This document shows, one piece after another, positions 1 through 9,490 of a stretch of 64,000 bases of DNA (positions within the stretch are counted from its first letter, which is position 1; each line of letters starts with the position of its first letter). The DNA comes from Erythroxylum novogranatense (taxonomy: Eukaryota; Streptophyta; Magnoliopsida; Malpighiales; Erythroxylaceae). The stretch is taken from contig CM057228.1 of the NCBI GenBank assembly GCA_029891385.1, positions 64,486,523 through 64,550,522 of the forward strand, read 5' to 3'. Position numbers and translations under genes: made by a program. Below the pieces are notes generated by a model. That model saw only the letters and a program-made list of their open reading frames with translations, was not told the DNA's origin and did not search any database.

Positions 1-3000
1 TACAACAATTCGTTGTTGGTTCTTATATAAAGATTGAAACATCACGACTTGACTTCCATAGGAAAAAACAAAACGAAATACGATCAAAAATTTTGCAGGG
101 TGTTTTAGATAGCGTTAATATTGGTCAAACTGAAGCTTCTACAATTGGCCGCCGAGTTGTCCTCCCAGCTTCATTTATCGGCGGCCCAAGGGACATGAAA
201 CAGTGTTATCTGGATGCAATGGCTCTAGTGCAAAAATATGGCAAACCAGATATTTTTCTCACTATGACTTGCAACCCTATGTGGAAGGAAATACAAGAGA
301 ATCTTAAATTCCATGAAAAAGCACAAGACAGACCAGATTTATTATCCAAAGTGTTTAGGGCGAAATTTGAGATTCTGAAAAATGAGTTGATCAAAAAAGC
401 AATTTTCGGAGATGTTGCCGCATTTGTTTACGTAATTGAATTTCAAAAGCGTGGATTCCCTCATACTCACTTGCTTCTAATACTTCAACCACAATTTAAA
501 TCCAAATTCCTATAATCAAATCATATCAGCTGAAATACCTAATCCTGATCACAATTCCAGATTATATTCTCTTGTCATTAAGCATATGATCCATGGTCCT
601 TGTGGTTTTATGAACAAACAGTGCCCTTGCATGAGAAATGGTGTATGCAAAAGTCACAACCCCAAGGAGTTTACTCCTTTCACTGTCCATGGCGAAGACA
701 GTTATCCGTGCTATAGACGTAGAGATGATGGAAGAAAAGTTAAAATTTCCAGACACGAGGTTGATAATAGATAGGTGGTTCCTCATAACCCGTACCTTCT
801 GATGTTGGTTGACTGCCACATTAATGTTGAAATATGTTCCACTGTGAAGCTTGTTAAATATTTATACAAATATGTATTTAAGGGCCACGACCTTGTGAAC
901 TTTAGCGTCAACGACCACGAAACCAGGTCTGATATTGACGAAATCACTAATTTCTAAGAAGGCCGTTGGATTTCACCCCCCGAAGCTTTATGGCGAATAT
1001 ATGAATTCCGCCTCGCAGAGATTAATCCATCCATCTATATACTCCAAGTTCACCTTCCATATCAACAATCTGTTTCCTTCGCAAAAGATGCTAATTTCTC
1101 GTATTTATTGAGGAATATTGACTTCACCAAAACAATGCTGACGGAATTTTTTTGGACCAATTCAACAAATCAAAAGGCTGCAGAAATGAAATGTCTGTAT
1201 GCGGATTTCCCCCAACATTTTGTTTGGCATCAAAAAACAAGGACGTGGTCAGAAAGAAAGCGGAGAAAAGTCATAGGACGATTAGTTACTATTGACCCTC
1301 GAGAAGGAGAAAGGTATTACTTGAGATTATTGCTCGCAAATGTTAGAGGACCAACATCGTTTGACAATTTGTTAACTGTTGATGGTGAAAAGTTGAACTG
1401 TTTTAGGGATGCTGCATTGCATTTAGGATTGTTAGCATCTGACTCTTACATACAACAAACACTTGACAAAGTTGTCATATTTCAAATGCCAACATCCCTC
1501 ATATTGTTATTTGCTACACTCTTGTTCTATTGTTCACCGACAAATCCTAGGGAACTCTTGGGAACTTTCGTAGCCCACCTCTGCTCTGACTACCTATATG
1601 CTTATTCTTCCTCTAATACATATACATCTGATGATATTACAAAAATGGCTCTTCAAGATATCAATAAATCTCTGGAACAAATGGGAAAAAGCTTAGCTGA
1701 TTATCATTTCACTGAACATGAATTTCGTACTGATTACCGCCAGCAGCAGACTAAGGAGGTAGAAAGTGAGATGAATATAGAGATTGATGAACAAGACCTC
1801 TTATTACAATCAAAACTAAACAGCGAGCAAAAGCACATATTTGATTTAATAATGAATTCAGTTCTCACTTCAACAACTGCAAGTTATTTTATCGATGGTC
1901 CCGGGGGAACAGGTAAAACTTTTTTATATCGAGCTCTTCTTGTAAATTTATGATCGCAAGGACATATTACAATCGCAGTCGCGACATCAGGCGTTGCTGC
2001 GTCAATTCTTCCAGGAGGTAGGACAACTCACTCAAGATTTAAAATCCCGCTTGATTTATCAAAGCAAAAAGTTTGTTAGCTGAGCAAACAGAGCAGTGTT
2101 GCAAAATTGATATTTGAATCCAGCCTTATTTTATAGGACGAGGCTTCCATGGAAAAACGACAAGCCATCGAAGCATTTAACAGCTTACTTCAAGATATAA
2201 TGAACTCTGATCAGCCTTTTGGAGGTAAAATTGTTGTATTTGGTGGCGACTTTCGCCAAACATTGCCAGTTATTCACCAAGCAACGAAACAACAACTCAT
2301 TAATTCAAGTCTTCCAAATTCACATCTCTGGCGCCACATCTCTAAATTTTGTTTAACGACAAATATGAGAGCTATCTCAAATCCAAATTTTTGTGATTTC
2401 TTATTACGGGTTAAAGAAGGCGCTGAACCAATGGATGAACAAGATCAAATATGTTTACCAAATGAACTCATTATTCCTTACGACAACAAGGATCAATCTG
2501 TTAATAGGTCACTTCTTTTTTCATTAAACGACATACTAACCTTTTTTCCCATTACGATTATATTTTCCTAATATACAATTATCCTCACTAGGTTATTGGA
2601 AAACGTCTTCCCTGACCTAATCTTATATTCATCCGACCCATATCAGATGATCAACAGATGCGTGCTATGTCCAACAAATAGTTGTGTTGATGAAATTAAT
2701 GACATCATGATTCAAAAATTAACAGGAGATTTGCATTCATATGTGAGTTTTGACAAGACGGTTGATCGCAGACATCAAGCTGATTATCAACATTTTCTCA
2801 ATTCTTTGAATCCTAAAGGCCTACCTCCTCATAAGCTTTTTCTGAAAGAAGGCTCTCCAATTATGCTTCTGAGAAACTTAAATCCAACGGAAGGATTATG
2901 CAATGGAACAAGGTTGATATGCAGACAACTAAAAGATCATACAATTTCAGCTGAAATTGTGTTTGGACCTCACAAAGGAAAAATTATTTTTATACCTAAG

Positions 3001-3294
3001 ATTCCCTTGCAATCTCCGGAGAACGAAAAAAATGGAATTCCTTTCATCAGAACACAATTTCCAATTAAATCATGTTTTGCAATGACTATAAACAAATCCC
3101 AAGATCAAACACTTGATCATGTTGGAATTTATCTCCGTCAACTGTATTCTCACACAGACAGTTATATGTAGCTGTCAAGGCGCGAACTCTGAATCGCTTA
3201 AAGTTCTTATTATTCGGAACTTTTCAATCTTCGACTTGAAAAAAAGACAAGGAATATTGATTTCCGTGAAAATTTTCAATTAGTCAAATTATAA
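1..3294 (+). pseudogene. Helitron Rep-helicase (RepHel) pseudogene, copy A, 5' truncated by window
   Basis: This is the rolling-circle transposase of a plant Helitron: an HUH-type Rep nuclease joined to a Pif1-like helicase. The window opens inside the region before Rep. The two-histidine motif is visible near 460-475 (KRGFPHTHLLL), followed by the tyrosine motif YLYKYVFKGHD near 860-895. The helicase has an intact Walker A (GPGGTGKT, about 1897-1920), a GGDFRQTLPV motif near 2245 and a TINKSQ-type motif near 3090. An intron-like gap lies at 2508-2591. The gene is dead: in-frame stops include TGA at 1951, TAG at 2077 and TAG at 2134, the last directly before the DEAS box, and there are frameshifts near 510, 775, 957 and 3165. 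Copy B at 28404-33158 has the intact codon at each of those three stops. The family call is secure; activity is excluded. Confidence 0.93.
2508..2591 (+). other. Intron in Helitron helicase region, copy A
   Basis: A GT...AG interval separates two conserved helicase blocks. Removing it joins the upstream DQSVNR to LLENVFPDL in frame, the order seen in plant Helitron helicases. Copy B has the same intron at about 32362-32445. Confidence 0.7.
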
Positions 3295-3407
3295 AACATC
3301 AAATTTCCTCTGAGGTATATTATTTGTTTGTTTTCTCAGTTCACATAATTCGATTTTATACGCATAATTATTTGTCATGGCTTGACCATCCAACATTTTC
3401 TTTCAGC

Positions 3408-5778
3408 ATGGATAATCGTTTATTGATGAACAATATTTTCCCTGGAGCGCAATCATGGTCTTGTCAAGTGATGGTCCAAGAAAAACAATAGGTCGTTGCT
3501 TCGGTTAATTCACCGACTAAAAGACAAAAGTTTGTCTTCTGCGATTCTGCGGTATATCAATTACACTTTCTTCCTTTTACATTTTATCAACTTACCTATC
3601 CATAATTCCTTCATAATTAACAGGGGTCGCAAGTTGAGGGTATCATATTCAACAATGATATCCAAAGAATTGGGGACATCTTACAGCCGTGTCAGGAATA
3701 TATCATTTCTAATGCAATTGTGAAATCAATTCCCCCTCAGTATCAAACTAAAAATTTGGAGATACAGTGGATTCTCACAAGCCGCACGGTCATCGAACCT
3801 GTCACACAAGACGATGCAATGATCCCTCTGATTTTCAACTTCACACCTTTCCAAAGTCTTATGGATTATGTGGACGACAAGCAAAAATCTGTTGGTTAGA
3901 TGCTTAATACATTTGTTCATACAATCTTACAAAAACTTTTCCCTTAGTGATTACATTAATCTTTAACACATGATAGATATTTTAGCCGAAGTCGTTGAAG
4001 TGTTGGAAAAAAAAGATGTCATGAGAGACAGAAAAGCTTCGACTGTCCAAAAATTTGTTATCATGAATAAAGAGTAATTCTCACTCTGTATCTTTGTTAC
4101 TATTTTGCGTCAGAGATAAACAAATTTAACATCTTCTCGTAATCTCTTGTTTTTTTTAGGTAACAAACAGTCATACTATTGCTTTGGAATTGTTTTGTTC
4201 AGAACGGCCAGAAGATTATGGAATCACTTCACTCTCATCCAGTTATTGTTTGCACAAAGCTCAAAGTCAATTTCTTTAACGGTATTTTTTCCTTCCTCAT
4301 AATAACACATCTTACTCTGTCCCTTTTCATTCTATCTCAAAAAATCATTTTGAAATGTTAGCTGTTGCATTGTCAACGTGGTTCGACTCAGCCATCCTCG
4401 TTGACCCACCCATGCAAGAAGTTGCTGATCTCAAAATTTGGTAATCCATTACGTTACGTACAACCTTTCTAACATTTTGTTACAAATTATATACGAATTT
4501 TAAAATTTCTTTATTTTGACAGCTATATAATTATTATGTTACAGGGCACAACGAAATAACAGCCACATCAAAACTTCGTCAGTGGAAAGTCTTACTTTAC
4601 ATATAATCCTCAGATATCTTCGGATCTCACCAAGATATCAGCAAGATCATGTCTCTACATTCTACCCCCAAGGTAATCGCATCTGCATATTCTAGTGAGA
4701 TATTGAATTTGAAACTTCTTCCTCTGAACATTCTTATCGACTTTTCCTTAGATATCATGGATTGAAGCCAAAATTTCCTTTCAGCACATTTTGCAAAAAT
4801 TTTGGTATATGGCATGCAACAAATTCTTCCGATCTACAGCTGCTGCGTCTGGAGTTCTCTTCACTTGTAATTACTGTAGAGAAAACGGACAGTAGAGCCA
4901 AGGTTTCTGCCTTCTATTTGCAATCTTCCAATTCTTGCTTAATCCTTCCGTGTCCATTCCATAATTTTTGCATCACTTGTTTACTTCCATGTCACCTGCA
5001 CTACTTTTTTGCCCACGCTCCTCCTTTTTGACTATTCTGACTTTATTGAACAGATGCCGATATGCCATAGATTTGACCGACAAAACCGGAACTATAACGG
5101 CTTCCATTTTCGGCGACCTCGCTGAGAAACTATTAAACTTAACCGTCGTTGAAGCTATGAAATATTACAATGAGGTTATATTTTCCCTTCGTTCTTTCAT
5201 CTACATTTCCAGTTTAATCAGCCCCAAATATCTTCATCAACTTATTCCACTAACAATGGACATTTTTTGTTTTCCGTTATAAGAACATGGATCTCCCCTT
5301 GGAGAAACTGTATGCACAATTGAAAAGCGATAACTTTCTTCTCCACATGAAGCCAGCAAACACTCGGTCTTCAGATGAGGTGCAACGATTTACTGTGGTT
5401 TACTGCCAGAAAATTGATGCTCATGAACTACAACAGACTTCACTTTCACCCCTCTCAGGTGCTTTTTATTCTTACTTCATCTTGATTTTATCTATAACAT
5501 CATCTTTAATTATTTATGTATGTGCCATTTAGTTTGAATTCATCTCCCCTTATATCGCTTGCTTAATACATATTCATTTCTGATATTTTCAGAAAAAAAA
5601 AAATCCTGAATCTTCTTCATCAGCTAAACAATGTCTCGAAAAAAGATTCTCCGATGTTGACTACCACTTGCCGTCACAAATGGATAAGCCGATCAGCAGC
5701 AGCGAATGTACGCCACAATCAGACGCCTAATCTACTACAGATACTCGTCGTAATAGGAAAAACCCCAGATTCTCATAA
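3408..5778 (+). pseudogene. RPA70-like single-strand DNA-binding gene of Helitron, copy A (broken)
   Basis: Large plant Helitrons often carry a gene resembling the large subunit of replication protein A, presumed to bind single-stranded DNA during rolling-circle transposition. The proposed start is ATG 3408. The first exon carries an OB-fold-like strand pattern (SWSCQVMVQEKQ, then KFVFCDS), followed after an intron by GSQVEGIIFNND. Later exons include DILAEVVEVLEKKD (about 3972), a segment near 5070 reading DLTDKTGTITASIFGDLAEK (typical of the RPA C-terminal OB fold), and a last exon near 5594-5778 ending RFS-stop. At least four intron-like gaps remain. TAG at 3489 replaces a CAG that survives in copy B. 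The gene begins about 115 bp after the RepHel stop, on the same strand. The RPA-like assignment is good; exact exon edges are approximate. Confidence 0.8.
3552..3623 (+). other. Intron 1 of RPA-like gene, copy A
   Basis: This 72-bp interval starts GTATATC and ends TTAACAG. Splicing joins two halves of the OB-fold-like domain in frame. The same intron lies at 33416-33487 in copy B. Confidence 0.75.
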
Positions 5779-6195
5779 CTTTCGACTTGTATTTATAACT
5801 TTTCATCTCTAACAACTTCTTGATTCTTTCTTCTTGAATCTTGAAAGAAACGGTTATTCAGTTGAGGTCTGTAGCTAACTCAAACTGATTCTTGTATGTG
5901 CTTCCATCTGCTTTGTTAACTTCATTTGTGTTGTTAACTTCGTCTGTGCTGTGAACTTCGTCTGTGTTGTCAACTTCGTCTGTGTTGTTAACTTCGTCTG
6001 TGTTGTGAACTTCTTCTGTGTTGTCAACTTCGTTTGTGTTGTCAACTTCGTCTGTGTTTATTTCTCTTCGCATACTTAAATGCGCTTTTACGACTTCGTC
6101 TACTTTTCAACTTAAATGCTTTTTTCGACTTCATCTATTTTTTCAAGTTCGTCTATTTTTCAACTCCGTCTGTTTTTCTCTTGCATGGCTAAATT
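5779..6195 (-). repeat. Copia LTR fragment with 18-bp minisatellite, copy A
   Basis: Minus-strand copia LTR sequence starts almost at the stop codon of the RPA-like gene. It holds a TATAAATACAAG box (about 5786-5797), the LTR-typical stretch containing AACCGTTTCTTT (about 5846-5857), then about eight 18-bp units with core CTTCGTCTGTGTTG from 5905 to 6060. On the minus strand the units read as a repeated NTDEV-type peptide, which I regard as a by-product of the repeat. The same junction recurs in copy B at about 35635. Confidence 0.65.
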
Positions 6196-6515
6196 CCAAG
6201 CTTCGTCCTGCTTCAGAGGTCTCTCCAATAATTAGCTCTTCTGGATGAGAACTCTATACTTCCAATCTTTTTTCAATCCACTGGTTTGTGGAATATCCTC
6301 AACCTTATCTATCTCAGTTCGTGATGATGGAGTTTCTATTATATGATCTAATTTCTTTGAAGCGCTTCCACTCCCCATGTCATCTTCCTTATGGGGTTGG
6401 GAACTATCATCAAACTTGACATGGATGGTTTTCTCAACTGTCTTCGAAATAAGATTGTAAACTCCAAAAGCCTTAGATGAAGATCAGTAGCCTACAAACA
6501 TTCCTGACAGATAAT
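6196..6515 (-). pseudogene. Ty1/copia integrase C-terminus / RT linker fragment, copy A
   Basis: The minus strand reads GMFVGY, then SSSKAFGVYNL, then TIHVKFDDS, the end of the copia integrase region that leads into the variable linker before reverse transcriptase. The linker continues with an acidic and serine-rich stretch to KKDWKYR. A stop lies between GMFVGY and SSSKAF. No reverse transcriptase follows; the sequence breaks into LTR-like repeat. An equivalent fragment lies at 36051-36370. Confidence 0.75.
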
Positions 6516-6623
6516 CTAGTGGAAAGTCTCCTTGGAGTATACGAATTGACTAATCCTTCTTGGAAAACATGTGTAGAGAAAAAGAGGAAGCAATAGTCGA
6601 ACTAAGAGTGATTAAAGAATGGT

Positions 6624-6700
6624 GTTATACTGGACAGATAATCGAGTGGAAACAACCAACGTGTTAAAGACTTTCCATTAGATTATCTGTCCAGTATAAC
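6624..6700. repeat. 29-bp inverted repeat with 19-base loop
   Basis: The left arm is 6624-6652 and the right arm 6672-6700. They pair over 29 bp with two mismatches and would form a strong hairpin. The right-arm sequence, beginning TTTCCATTAGATTATCT, recurs without its partner near 46050, 46435, 46715 and 47065. In copy B (about 36478-36557) both arms are eroded. Confidence 0.8.
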
Positions 6701-6859
6701 CGTAGTCTTCATCGTAATGCACTTCCTCTTATCTTTGCTTCTCCGTTTCTTCTCACTTTTCTCTTCGCGCTTCCTCTTGATCTTCTTTATTTAAAGCAGT
6801 TCACTTGATGTCATTTCCAACTCGCATTAAATTTCAGTTACAAATTCCATAATCCTTCT

Positions 6860-7541
6860 TGGAGTATACGAATTGATATACTATTTTTAACGTATCTCAA
6901 GGCAAATCGTTTCTGTTTCACTTTATCATCTTGCACTATTGTCCCTCATTTAATACAGTGGAACTCTTCATTTTTAATTTTTTATTGCGCGACTATATAT
7001 CTTCCCTGCCAGACGCCCTGCTGATAACTCTATATCTAAACTTTGAAAAAAGACACTTGTTACAAGTAAAAAAAAATTCTTTTCAGAATTTTGATAGATT
7101 CTAATTGCTCAAAACTTTGTTTACTAATTAAGTTATGATAATGATTGAATCTAAAATCTTTAAAGAAACGGTTAATCAGTTGAGTTCTGTAACTAACTCA
7201 GACTGACTCTTGCGTCTGCTTTTCTATATGCATCTTCGTCTGTTTTTCTTAGCGTCTTCGTCTGCGTCTGCTTTTCTATGCCTTTGTGTCTGCGTCTGCT
7301 TTTCTTTGCGTCTGCATGACTTCGTCTGTCTTGACTTCGTCTGTGTTCAACTTCGTCTGTATTCGACATAAATCGTGTTCGACTTCGTCATCGACTTCCT
7401 CGTGTTGACACCATCGTGTTCGACTTGCCTGCATCTTCAACTTAAATGCGTGCTCGACTTCGTCTCTCTAACTTCCTTTTTATTTTGTTTTCTTTGTTAT
7501 ACATCAAAATCATTTTTAAGTTAAGTTATTTGGACTTAACA
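6860..7541 (-). repeat. Copia-type LTR with CGTCTG minisatellite, copy A
   Basis: On the minus strand the LTR starts TGTTAAGTCC at 7541, directly after a purine tract, and contains a degenerate minisatellite (about 7200-7470) with core CGTCTG. An AACCGTTTCTTT block follows at about 7164-7175. The far end is not clear. It matches 36700-37390 in copy B. Confidence 0.6.
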
Positions 7542-7551
7542 ATCTCCCCTT
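7542..7551 (-). other. Polypurine tract of copia-like element, copy A
   Basis: The minus strand reads AAGGGGAGAT directly before the LTR start TGTTAAG, the usual site for plus-strand priming in copia elements. Equivalent tracts lie at 37391-37400, 41297-41310 and 23766-23780. Confidence 0.7.
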
Positions 7552-7663
7552 GACAAATTAAGTTAAGTTAATTTGTTATAATTTGATGATAACGAATTAT
7601 ATACAAGGGAAAAAATAAAATGTTATGAAAAAGAAAAAATAAAAACTTATCTACAAAACTTCT
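7552..7663. other. Start of copia interior, interrupted by the LARD insertion
   Basis: This is AT-rich non-coding sequence next to the polypurine tract. It continues at 19952 once the 12.3 kb LARD and one CTTCT copy are removed, as the uninterrupted copy B at about 37401-37525 shows. Confidence 0.75.
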
Positions 7664-8067
7664 TGTAGCACCCCACTCCCGACGAGACCCGAACCCGATA
7701 TCCATGGTGATATCCGAGCCTGTGACCCGCGAGGGTGGCATACTAGAACATTCATTACCTTATTAACAAAAATCGTATGACATTTTTTTTCTTTCAAAAA
7801 CATTAGAGTGCGCAAAATAAACATTGACTTGGCCCAATTATAACAAAACATTTTCAAATATAAAACCATTTCACTGATAAAACAATTTCAATCATTATTA
7901 GCACTCATTAGTGCTCAATCACTCTATACAATTACATGTAAACAATTGGGCCTACTAAATACCAAATTAATACACTAATGCAGATACGGACGACGAATCG
8001 ATCCCGACCCGACACTGTCTTGCTAGCGAGAGACGTACTCCGCGTGTCCAACGGGTACTCTCCATTT

Positions 8068-8873
8068 CTGAAAAATAGATGCAATGTTGGGTGAGTTTGC
8101 GAACTCGGTGAGAAACCATCATCGATGGTTCACCCAACTCATGCATATCCACACAATTACACAATATTGTATATATATCATAAACAAGAAATCACAGCAC
8201 TCAATTTCACATTTGATAAGGCAATAAACCTTTCACATAATTCACATTAAACATTCATTTATGCGGTGTGCATGTGACTCTTTCATTTTCTTTCGTTGTT
8301 GTGACCGTGCGCTTTGAGCTCATATCGTTGAGCCATTGGCTCAAACATTGGGCTTAAAGCCCGAAATGTTGGGCATAGCCACGATCATCGAGCCGAGGCT
8401 CGAATACGTTAGACACGAGGCCTGTGCGTTGAGCTTAAAGCTCGAAATCGGTGGCGACACCGGTCACAACTGCCATTATTTGATCATTTACTATGCATGA
8501 ATGCACATGTCATTTTCCAATATCCAATTATCGCATTTCTATTTCCAATTCCAATTAATTACTATTTTCGATCATTTTCCAATGTCTTCGGACTTTCAGT
8601 CCGGTATTTCATTCCCATGCATTTACCTTTCGTTTCACTATCACATTTACAATCCAATTTACTAATCTATCACATTTACAATCCAATTTACTAATCCATT
8701 CTCACGCACTTATTCTCATTTGCACTTCAATATCACAATCTAATATTTCGAACACCCATGGTCCGAAATCAATCAAATCAATCAATCACATATATCTATC
8801 CTTGCATCCTCATGGCAATCAATGCATATAATTAATAAACACATAAGGTTGAGAAACTAACTAGGTTACTCAC
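8068..8873 (-). other. Intron-like module in LARD 3' LTR
   Basis: On the minus strand a consensus-like donor AG|GTGAGT sits at 8873 and a T-rich tract with CAG acceptor at 8068. The same pair occurs in the other LARD LTR (16044-16842) and in both chromovirus LTRs (51217-51802, 58614-59198). Splicing is inferred, not shown. Confidence 0.5.
8311..8466. repeat. Array of about seven short palindromic units in LTR
   Basis: Units of roughly 23 bp each hold a small inverted repeat of GAGC/GCTC type, for example GAGCCATTGGCTC, GGGCTTAAAGCCC, GAGCCGAGGCTC and GAGCTTAAAGCTC, joined by CGTT and GAA spacers. The other LTR has a slightly altered array at about 16277-16440. Confidence 0.7.
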
Positions 8874-9351
8874 CTAATACTTCCGAGCTAATGCCGGGAA
8901 GTTTCCGCTCCGTCGGTCTGACGACGCTCCACTTGAGCCTCTATAAGAAACAGAGAAAGAACGAGTCACTACAGATGCAATTTGTGCACATGTAGGTGAA
9001 ATATGCATGTTCATGAATTTTCCGGCCCTAAATCCAAATTTCCCAATAACAAAATCCGTCTAAAAATTAGAAACCTATTGGCGCTGACGGTGCGCAATTC
9101 GGACCTCTATAGGTCCCCAATTAAACAAAACAGTGATTAAAGGCTCCGTTACCCGGGGCCACGTCAATTTCCCGTCCAAAAATTCCCAATTTCTCACAAA
9201 ATGAAATTAAATGTTCAACGAATCCGATGCCTCAAGAATCAGGTCAATCGGACGTCGGACGGAAAAGAAATTGACAAAAGAAGCATGAAATCCCAAATTA
9301 TCAATTAACAAATAAAAATAATAAAATAAATAAAAATAAAAAACAAAATTA

Positions 9352-9490
9352 AGGTCAGCCTCGCTGGGGGCGACGTCTCGCCCCAGCGGGGCTGACTTAA
9401 TCTGCCCTGTCGCTAGGGCGACGCGTCGCCCTAGCGACGCGGCCTTTTACGCCCCGTCACTAGGGCGATGCGTCGCCCTAGTGACCGGGC
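9352..9490. repeat. Three GC-rich palindromes in LARD 3' LTR
   Basis: Three hairpin-forming inverted repeats stand side by side in an AT-rich setting. The first is centred on GACGTC (about 9352-9395). The second is GTCGCTAGGGCGAC with its mirror. The third is GTCACTAGGGCG with a near-perfect mirror. The matching site in the other LTR (17313-17415) has lost most of these arms. Confidence 0.8.

Noticed and set aside
206..394. Minus-strand open frame opposite the Rep domain, present in both Helitron copies.
   Set aside because: It is antisense to a conserved Rep coding region, and its conservation follows from the duplication.
5858..6073. Minus-strand peptide with repeated NTDEV, like an acidic repeat protein.
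   Set aside because: The unit equals the 18-bp minisatellite, lies in LTR sequence and is interrupted in related arrays.
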